From contig JBBKWH010000070.1 of the NCBI GenBank assembly GCA_037968855.1, positions 6,223-70,222 on the forward strand: 64,000 nt of DNA. Direction: 5' to 3'. The notes beneath the pieces were generated by a model. It saw only the letters and a program-made list of their open reading frames with translations. It was not told the origin of the DNA and did not search any database. This document shows positions 58,397 to 64,000 of the stretch, in pieces. Position numbers and translations under genes: made by a program. Position 1 is the stretch's first letter, and each line of letters starts with the position of its first letter. This stretch comes from JBBKWH01 sp037968855 (GTDB lineage Bacteria > Pseudomonadota > Gammaproteobacteria > Pseudomonadales > Moraxellaceae).

Positions 58397-60313
58397 CTAT
58401 AGATCAACCGGCTCTATCCGATACAACAACTCTTGTAAAAAGTGAATATCTTGCTCTAGCTCGGGCAGATTTTTGATGATGTGCTGCAAGCGACTCGATT
58501 GCTCGGCAATATGCTTTTCGAGCGTATTGATATTGGTTTGGCGTTCTTCGATCTGCTGGCGCTCTTGCTTAAGGCTGCGCTCAATATCACCAAGCACCGA
58601 ATCACCCCATGTATCAATTTGCTGTTCAATTTGCTCGTACAATCCCGTTAGCTGTGGCAAAAAACCCAGCTCAAACGTGTCACGCGGTTTGTCACCGCGA
58701 ATCCTTGATGGGCTATATTCCTGCTCTAGCGTGGCAATTTTTGCCAGCGCGTCTTCCATATCCAAGGCCAAGACCGGCTTTTCGGGCATATTCAATTCGG
58801 TACGCAAGCGACGCGCTGCGGTCGGTAATGACTCCAGATCGGCACGCAAGCGCCGAAAATCCAAGCGAACGCCCGATACCATCACACTCACGGCACTGGC
58901 CACTGTGGTGTTATTGGGTGCAATACCCAACACGCTTCTGGCGCGGGCCAAATGGCTGTCATAGCGTGATTTACCAATCAACACACTCAAGCGCGACAGA
59001 TTATCCTGCAACTGTTGCTTGCCTTGGTTAAAGCTTTTTTCACGCTGCACAAATGAGGTTCGATCTTCGCTCATCACTCGTTGGGCGCGGGTGTAATCGG
59101 TATTAATGCTGGCTTGATTGCTCTCAAACTGTGCTTGCTCGCCTTTGAGCATATGTTGCTCATCTTGCAAACGCTGCATGTCGTTTTTGACATCAACCAC
59201 CAACGGAGCCAATACGTCGTCTTGCAACAGGCGTTCGCGCGTCTCAATCACCGACTTAACCAAATGCTGCTCTAAATGCGCAAAGCCACTACGACGATGG
59301 CGCACGGTATCACCCGTGACGCCTGCTTTTAGGCCATGCTTAGCACTGATCGGTAAGACATGCGAACGTGGAATCTCTAGCTGCTGTGCGGTCATGCGGA
59401 TCAAGCGATCAACACTTTGCACAATCGGCTCCTCATCGGCTTCTAACAAATCAATTTTGTTCAAAATCGCAAAACGCGCCACGTTATTGGCTTGTGCAAT
59501 CGGTAGAATTTTTTGTTTCCATTGCTGTAAGTCGCTGGCAGTCACACCTGTTTCAACTGACAACAAATACAAGATCCCTTGCGCATCTGGTAGCACATCA
59601 CTGGTCAGATCGGACTCTAAACCGGGTGCATTAATGCCCGGTGTATCAACAATCGACAAGCCCATCCGCAATAAAGGATGATGCAAGTTAATCAACGCAT
59701 GACGCCATGCCGGAATATGCACATAACCAGGCTGACTGACCGATGCCTCCAAAAAATCCAGCTCGAAGCCCAACTCTTTGGCCTGCTCAGCTTTGACTTC
59801 ACGAGTACGCGCCACCTCACGAAAAATCTGCTTCATGCTGTCTGGATTACTGGCATCCAAATCCATCTGAAACCATGCTTCAGGTTGCTGACGAAACGTC
59901 CCCAGCGGCCGATCTTGCGAGCGGGTATCAATCGGTAATAGCTTAAGGTACGGCGTTGCTTGATCATCACAAAACAACTCGACCGGACACATGGTAGTCC
60001 GACCAACACGAACCGGAAACAGCCGTGTCTGTGCCTGCATGGCCAACAGTGCATTCAGTAGCTCAGTTTTGCCACGAGAAAACTCACCCACCACAACCAA
60101 GCGCAAACGCTCAACCGCAAACATCCGCAAGGCTTGTTGTAAGCGCTGCTGACGTTTGGGATCACGATCGCGCGAGTGTAACCACATGCTATAACGCGTG
60201 ATTTCACTGCCGATGGATTTTTTCCACGCATTAAACTGACTAATCCGACGGGCCAAAGGATCGGCCGATGCAGATAATCGACTAGACGCTGCGCGATCTG
60301 TTGGATCGGTCAT
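58397..60313 (-). CDS. Dynamin-like GTPase family protein
   Basis: A 638-residue large GTPase. The G domain (about 60-340) has G1 GEFSRGKTELLNALLA, G3 VDTPGINAPG and G4 LNKIDLLEAD. The rest is mainly helix with coiled coils near 365-425 and 560-620. No transmembrane helix is seen, unlike some bacterial dynamins. Bacterial dynamin-like proteins remodel or protect membranes; some take part in phage defence. It is a single gene here. GAGG lies six bases before the ATG. Confidence 0.87.
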   Translation of the reverse strand: MTDPTDRAASSRLSASADPLARRISQFNAWKKSIGSEITRYSMWLHSRDRDPKRQQRLQQALRMFAVERLRLVVVGEFSRGKTELLNALLAMQAQTRLFPVRVGRTTMCPVELFCDDQATPYLKLLPIDTRSQDRPLGTFRQQPEAWFQMDLDASNPDSMKQIFREVARTREVKAEQAKELGFELDFLEASVSQPGYVHIPAWRHALINLHHPLLRMGLSIVDTPGINAPGLESDLTSDVLPDAQGILYLLSVETGVTASDLQQWKQKILPIAQANNVARFAILNKIDLLEADEEPIVQSVDRLIRMTAQQLEIPRSHVLPISAKHGLKAGVTGDTVRHRRSGFAHLEQHLVKSVIETRERLLQDDVLAPLVVDVKNDMQRLQDEQHMLKGEQAQFESNQASINTDYTRAQRVMSEDRTSFVQREKSFNQGKQQLQDNLSRLSVLIGKSRYDSHLARARSVLGIAPNNTTVASAVSVMVSGVRLDFRRLRADLESLPTAARRLRTELNMPEKPVLALDMEDALAKIATLEQEYSPSRIRGDKPRDTFELGFLPQLTGLYEQIEQQIDTWGDSVLGDIERSLKQERQQIEERQTNINTLEKHIAEQSSRLQHIIKNLPELEQDIHFLQELLYRIEPVDL

Positions 60314-60606
60314 GCAGAACCTCGTTTAGGACAAATGCCCAGTTGTTTTTTTATCAATTGCGAATCCCGATGCAACACATGCATCTGCGGTGGGTTGAAC
60401 CGGCTAGCATGCCACCACCGCAGCTTAATCCTGCATACAAGCCGATCAAAGACCATTGTAAGGGCCTGATCATCTCATTGGCTCACCTGAATACGTATCC
60501 TCAGCAGCCACGTGGACACTGAAGACACGTTCAGACATTGCGCAATGCGTGCCATTCTGCCATGCAGAACCAAGCCTGTACACGCTTGCACCCATGCTAG
60601 CAAACC
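60314..60606. other. Intergenic region upstream of the dynamin-like gene; no gene seen
   Basis: This 293-base gap holds no convincing ORF or RNA. It contains a 12-base perfect palindrome CATTGCGCAATG (60536-60547) and should carry the promoter of the dynamin-like gene and the end of the yggT transcript. No clear terminator was found. Confidence 0.45.
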
Positions 60607-61173
60607 TTATACCAACGCCAGCACTGACATTGCTGCGTAATCCAGCATTTTCTGGCAAATAATAATCGCCAAAAAAGCCAACAACGGAGACAGATCAATC
60701 GGCCCCAAATCAGGCATGATCCGGCGAAAAGGTGCAAGCAACGGTTCGGCCATTTGCATCACCACACCAATATAAGGCGAGCGTGATTGGGTAAACACCA
60801 CCACCCAACTCAGCACAATTGAGGCAATAATTAACCAATAAAAGAAGGTTAAGCCATCTTTGAGCAGGCTAATCACCGTCATTGCCATCAGCAACACAGG
60901 TGAATCAAAGGTCATTCCGCCTAACAATGCATTGCCAGACAGATCAATCATGCGCAGTAACGCGATCAACGCCAGCGCAGCCAGATTGATCCGTCCTTGC
61001 CCAACCGATGGAATAATCCGGCTAAACACATCTGCAATGTGGGTCACTCGAATGGTTGACATCACCACAGGGTTATACGGGTCAAGTGCTGCCAACTGCA
61101 TCATAAAACGTAAAAATAGCAGCAGGGTCGCCACATCGATGACCATATTAAAGATCAGTGCAACAATGTCCAT
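60607..61173 (-). CDS. YggT family inner membrane protein
   Basis: A 188-residue protein with two repeated YGGT units, each with two to three hydrophobic helices (LIFNMVIDVATLLLFLRFMMQ, GLTFFYWLIIASIVLSWVVVF) and the loop SRSPYIGVVMQMAEPLLAPFRRIMPDLG. The family relates to osmotic stress and membrane homeostasis. It lies 41 bases downstream of proC, a conserved pairing. Confidence 0.93.
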   Translation of the reverse strand: MDIVALIFNMVIDVATLLLFLRFMMQLAALDPYNPVVMSTIRVTHIADVFSRIIPSVGQGRINLAALALIALLRMIDLSGNALLGGMTFDSPVLLMAMTVISLLKDGLTFFYWLIIASIVLSWVVVFTQSRSPYIGVVMQMAEPLLAPFRRIMPDLGPIDLSPLLAFLAIIICQKMLDYAAMSVLALV

Positions 61174-61214
61174 CGTTAGCCTTCATCCTCTAAGAGAGCC
61201 TGCGCGGTCAGCAT

Positions 61215-62039
61215 TTAGCAATCCAGCTCAACCGACAATACTTTGCTACGTTCAGCGGCGGCATGCAGTGCCAGCGCCACATGTTCACCCACCGATAGCG
61301 CCATCATTTTTTCTAATGCCGCTTGGGTAGTGCCATTCGGCGAGGTGACATTTGTACGGAGTTTTGCTGGATGCTCGCCACTGGTAATCGCCATTTGTGC
61401 GGCGCCCAGTGCGGTCTGCAAGGTCAAGGCACGGGCAGACTTTTCATCGAGTCCCAACTCTTGACCCGCACGAATCATCGCTTCCATCCAATAAAAGAAA
61501 TACGCAGGGCCAGAGCCAGACACTGCCGTGACCGCATGCATCAAGGCTTCATCTTCAACCCAAATCACAAGGCCAGTTGAAGCAATCACTGCGGTGGCTT
61601 GGTCACGATCAGCTTTGCTGACGCCTGCACCAGCATACAAGCCGTTGGCACCAGCTTGCACCAACGACGGGGTATTGGGCATGACCCGTACAATTCGATC
61701 ATAGCCACCAAGCATTTTAGACAAGGTATCCACCGACAAACCGGCGGCAATCGACAACACCAAACGTCCACCGATCACATCCTGTAGATCGGCCAGCACG
61801 TCTTTCATCATTTGTGGCTTAACGGCCAGCACCACCACATCTGCATCAACCACCGCAGCACGGTTATCACTGGTCACTTGCAAGCCACGCTCGGCCAAAA
61901 TCTCGCGCAGGGCTGGCATTGGCTCAGACACAATAATGCGGCTATTTTTAATGTCTTTTGACAACAGGCCACCAATCATTGCCTGTGCCATATTTCCGCC
62001 ACCAATAAAGGCAATACGACCTTCAAATTTCTGATTCAT
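61215..62039 (-). CDS. proC: Pyrroline-5-carboxylate reductase
   Basis: The last step of proline synthesis, reducing P5C with NAD(P)H. The 274-residue protein shows the Rossmann start IAFIGGGNMAQAMIGGL, VLAVKPQMM, VRVMPNTPSLV and the active-site segment VTAVSGSGPAYFFYWMEAM. Length is normal. Co-oriented with yggT downstream. Confidence 0.96.
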   Translation of the reverse strand: MNQKFEGRIAFIGGGNMAQAMIGGLLSKDIKNSRIIVSEPMPALREILAERGLQVTSDNRAAVVDADVVVLAVKPQMMKDVLADLQDVIGGRLVLSIAAGLSVDTLSKMLGGYDRIVRVMPNTPSLVQAGANGLYAGAGVSKADRDQATAVIASTGLVIWVEDEALMHAVTAVSGSGPAYFFYWMEAMIRAGQELGLDEKSARALTLQTALGAAQMAITSGEHPAKLRTNVTSPNGTTQAALEKMMALSVGEHVALALHAAAERSKVLSVELDC

Positions 62040-62058
62040 CTAGTAATTTACTCCTGTT

Positions 62059-63222
62059 TCATGAATGAACCACAGCCGCAGCCAAGGCAGCTGTGAGTTG
62101 ATTAATCGCGCGACTGCCATCCCAGTCTCGATTGGGTCGCTCACCGACACGAAGCATCAGCAAATCATGGGCCGGACAAACAAACACATACTGTCCGCGC
62201 ATCCCCTCAAAATAAAACACCGACTCATCATGGTGCGGTGCTTTGGCGTGCATGGCCTCAAACCATGGAATGCCACGCACCAAGCCAGCATTGTGAGCCT
62301 TCAGCCACAACTGATAGCCATAGTCACCGCGACCTTCTGCCACTCCTCGCTCGGGGGTATTGCGAGGCACACGCATCTCTTGCAGCCACCATGCAGGCAC
62401 AATCTGTTGACCTTGATACATACCATCAGTCAAAAACAGCCGCGCCACACGCAACCAATCGTCAGGACGCGCAAACATCGCACCAAAGGTACGTGCTTTG
62501 CCACCTTCTCGATCTAGCCATAGCGACGCATCATGACAGCCCAAAGGCTGCCATAGGTACTTGGAAAAAAATGCTGCAGCACTTATGCCAGACACCCGCT
62601 CTAAAATGATGCCCAATAACTGCGTGTTGTAGTTATTGTATTCAAAATAGTGACCGGCTTTGGCTACAGATGGTAACGACAGCGCATGTCGCTCCAATGA
62701 ATCACCCAAATACAAGCGAACAATCGGCGGCAAAATACGCAACGGATGAAACGCCACATCACTTTTTAGGCCCGATTGCATACTGAGCAAATGGCCAATC
62801 GTAATGTGTTGACGCGCATCGTTGCGCCACTCTGGCAGATACGTGGCCGCTGGTGTATCCACGCTCTCAATTAAGCCTTGCTCAATCGCAATCCCAATCG
62901 CCAACGCCTGAATAGTCTTGACCAAAGACATCGAGTTAAAGGTGTAGTGCGGATGAAAATCCCGATAACGCTCGTGTACCAATTGCTCACCCTGCATGAC
63001 CAAAAATGCACGAGTGTGGTGACTCATCAGATAGTCACCCACTTGATTGAGCAACGACATATCCAACGAACAGGCATCCGAATTAACAGCAAGTGGCGCT
63101 GGTACAGTTGTCCCCGCAATACATTCGCGCGGCTGATACCAGTTACTTTGCGTGATTGGCTGAATCAACTGAGAGCCAATTAGACGCTGCAAATACAAAC
63201 TACTCAAACCCAATAGTGCCAT
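62059..63222 (-). CDS. Serine hydrolase, beta-lactamase/class C type
   Basis: A 387-residue beta-lactamase-fold protein. The catalytic SxxK is in FNSMSLVKTIQAL (SLVK) and the YxN motif in YFEYNNYNT. The first 15 residues are hydrophobic (MALLGLSSLYLQRLIG), a possible signal anchor. Such proteins include esterases and peptidases (EstB-like), so true beta-lactamase activity is not implied. It follows tilS by 25 bases on the same strand. Confidence 0.88.
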   Translation of the reverse strand: MALLGLSSLYLQRLIGSQLIQPITQSNWYQPRECIAGTTVPAPLAVNSDACSLDMSLLNQVGDYLMSHHTRAFLVMQGEQLVHERYRDFHPHYTFNSMSLVKTIQALAIGIAIEQGLIESVDTPAATYLPEWRNDARQHITIGHLLSMQSGLKSDVAFHPLRILPPIVRLYLGDSLERHALSLPSVAKAGHYFEYNNYNTQLLGIILERVSGISAAAFFSKYLWQPLGCHDASLWLDREGGKARTFGAMFARPDDWLRVARLFLTDGMYQGQQIVPAWWLQEMRVPRNTPERGVAEGRGDYGYQLWLKAHNAGLVRGIPWFEAMHAKAPHHDESVFYFEGMRGQYVFVCPAHDLLMLRVGERPNRDWDGSRAINQLTAALAAAVVHS

Positions 63223-63247
63223 GCCATGTTCTCACCCCAAACAACGT

Positions 63248-64000
63248 TTAAGCCGCAGCAGCAGACAATCGAATCACCTGCCAACCCAACAAGGTAGAAC
63301 GCCCCAAAGGCGTCCACCAAAAACCACGAGGCGTAAACACTCCAAGCACGTCATCTTGATCATTACGCCATAAGTGCACCAACTCACGCTGCCATGGTGC
63401 AATCTTGCTGGACTGTAACAGTTTTTTGAGCGGCCAATGGCCAATCCTGCCTAACACATGCACCCGCTCGCCACCTCGCCGCGCAAATAATCGCATCTCT
63501 ATCGGCAAAGCACCTTGTGCTGTTACGGCCAGATCTGGACAAATCTGCCAATCGCCAGACGGCAACGACCATGGCAGATTGGCCTGACACACCAGCACCT
63601 GATCACCAGCAGATGGCACATGCTGGGGTAAGCGATACAGTACATCTTGATAACGCCGCATCTGCCATACAGCCCAATCGACCTGTGTATCGGTATCAGC
63701 ATGCGTCTGGCTTAACATTGCACGCACTGCCTCCACACGCGATAACGGTGGCGCATATACCGCATCGCCCTGCATAAACAACGACAACACCTGCCGCTGA
63801 CGTGCAGCACTAAGCGCAACAACTTGCTCAATTTGTAGACCTTCGGCACACGCACACTGTGCCAAATCCTGTGCTGCCACCATCTGCATTATCTCGGCAG
63901 CATCTTGCATGCGCAAAGCGGTACGGGCCAAGCCTGCCTCGGCCATCGGCCAGCGCGCCAGCAATTGTGGCCACAATTGCTGGCGTAACCACACCCGATC
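63248..64000 (-). CDS. tilS: tRNA(Ile)-lysidine synthase, N-terminal part beyond the window
   Basis: Converts the wobble C of the minor tRNA-Ile to lysidine so that it reads AUA. Only the C-terminal 250 residues are here; the frame stays open to base 64000. The TilS central substrate-binding domain (VVALSAARQRQVLSLFM) and the C-terminal domain (GRIGHWPLKKLLQSSKIAPWQRELVHLWR) are visible. The N-terminal PP-loop domain with SGGxDS lies outside. The reported start at 63994 would be an internal GTG. Confidence 0.88.
   Translation of the reverse strand, partial: DRVWLRQQLWPQLLARWPMAEAGLARTALRMQDAAEIMQMVAAQDLAQCACAEGLQIEQVVALSAARQRQVLSLFMQGDAVYAPPLSRVEAVRAMLSQTHADTDTQVDWAVWQMRRYQDVLYRLPQHVPSAGDQVLVCQANLPWSLPSGDWQICPDLAVTAQGALPIEMRLFARRGGERVHVLGRIGHWPLKKLLQSSKIAPWQRELVHLWRNDQDDVLGVFTPRGFWWTPLGRSTLLGWQVIRLSAAAA

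Noticed and set aside
60301..60658. Short ORFs in the gap between the dynamin-like gene and yggT
   Set aside because: No ribosome sites, no hydrophobic or domain pattern, and biased toward rare composition.
1..64000. tRNA, rRNA, insertion sequence, prophage or toxin-antitoxin genes
   Set aside because: Intergenic gaps were read for T-loop signatures, transposases and integrases by eye and none was found; a tRNAscan or covariance search would be decisive.

Overview
The window is chromosomal DNA from a gammaproteobacterium, most likely a member of the Moraxellaceae (inference). SecB, LeuA, the ETF-ubiquinone oxidoreductase and the MnmC, RadC and YciB proteins read like Acinetobacter-group relatives, and the rhodanese-grxC-secB order is gammaproteobacterial. 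Base composition is close to half GC by eye. Gene density is high. I see no rRNA, tRNA, prophage, insertion sequence or CRISPR array. Two genes run off the edges: metG on the left and tilS on the right.

Layout. 1-7.4 kb: the 3' part of metG, a tail-anchored DUF4145 protein, a membrane diguanylate cyclase, orn, rsgA, and the rhodanese-grxC-secB cluster. 7.2-19.4 kb: a small membrane protein, an Lrp-type regulator divergent from leuA, a prolyl-4-hydroxylase-like oxygenase, coaBC carrying a one-base frameshift, radC, a PHP phosphoesterase, yciB, a YciI protein, an SH3-less YgiM-like protein, mnmC, an SMP-30-like protein, an SDR and a YjbQ protein. 19.4-33.4 kb: a quinone reductase, a phosphodiester glycosidase, hemH, a DUF4062 protein, murI, a DUF1285 protein, ETF-QO, an OmpW-type porin, tusA, corC-lnt, a CobW GTPase and a pirin.

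33.4-47.2 kb: type II secretion genes gspG and gspF; a complete copper-type RiPP locus (hvfA, hvfB and hvfC in one direction, hvfX divergent); a molybdenum hydroxylase operon (2Fe-2S subunit, Mo-cofactor subunit, di-haem cytochrome, XdhC, MocA-like); an ECF sigma factor with a small zinc-finger anti-sigma candidate; an exported protein of unknown function; and gspE. 47.3-64 kb: a DUF432 protein with an MscS channel, a DUF2339-DUF3999 membrane pair, polA, an aldehyde dehydrogenase, a dynamin-like GTPase, yggT-proC, a serine hydrolase and tilS.

The most interesting region is 35.4-38.3 kb. It encodes a secreted precursor peptide made of five Cys-Gly-rich modules (ten cysteines), a DUF692 (MNIO) maturase, its DUF2063 partner, and a DoxX-type membrane protein read from the opposite strand. 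The families are known as HvfABCX or bufferin-type copper-binding RiPPs. What stands out here is the precursor: its 132-bp tandem unit differs at 12 DNA positions between copies, and every difference is synonymous. The 197-bp divergent intergenic region holds two ECF-sigma-like promoters of matching architecture that flank an A/T tract. An ECF/anti-sigma pair about 7 kb away is a candidate regulator (inference).
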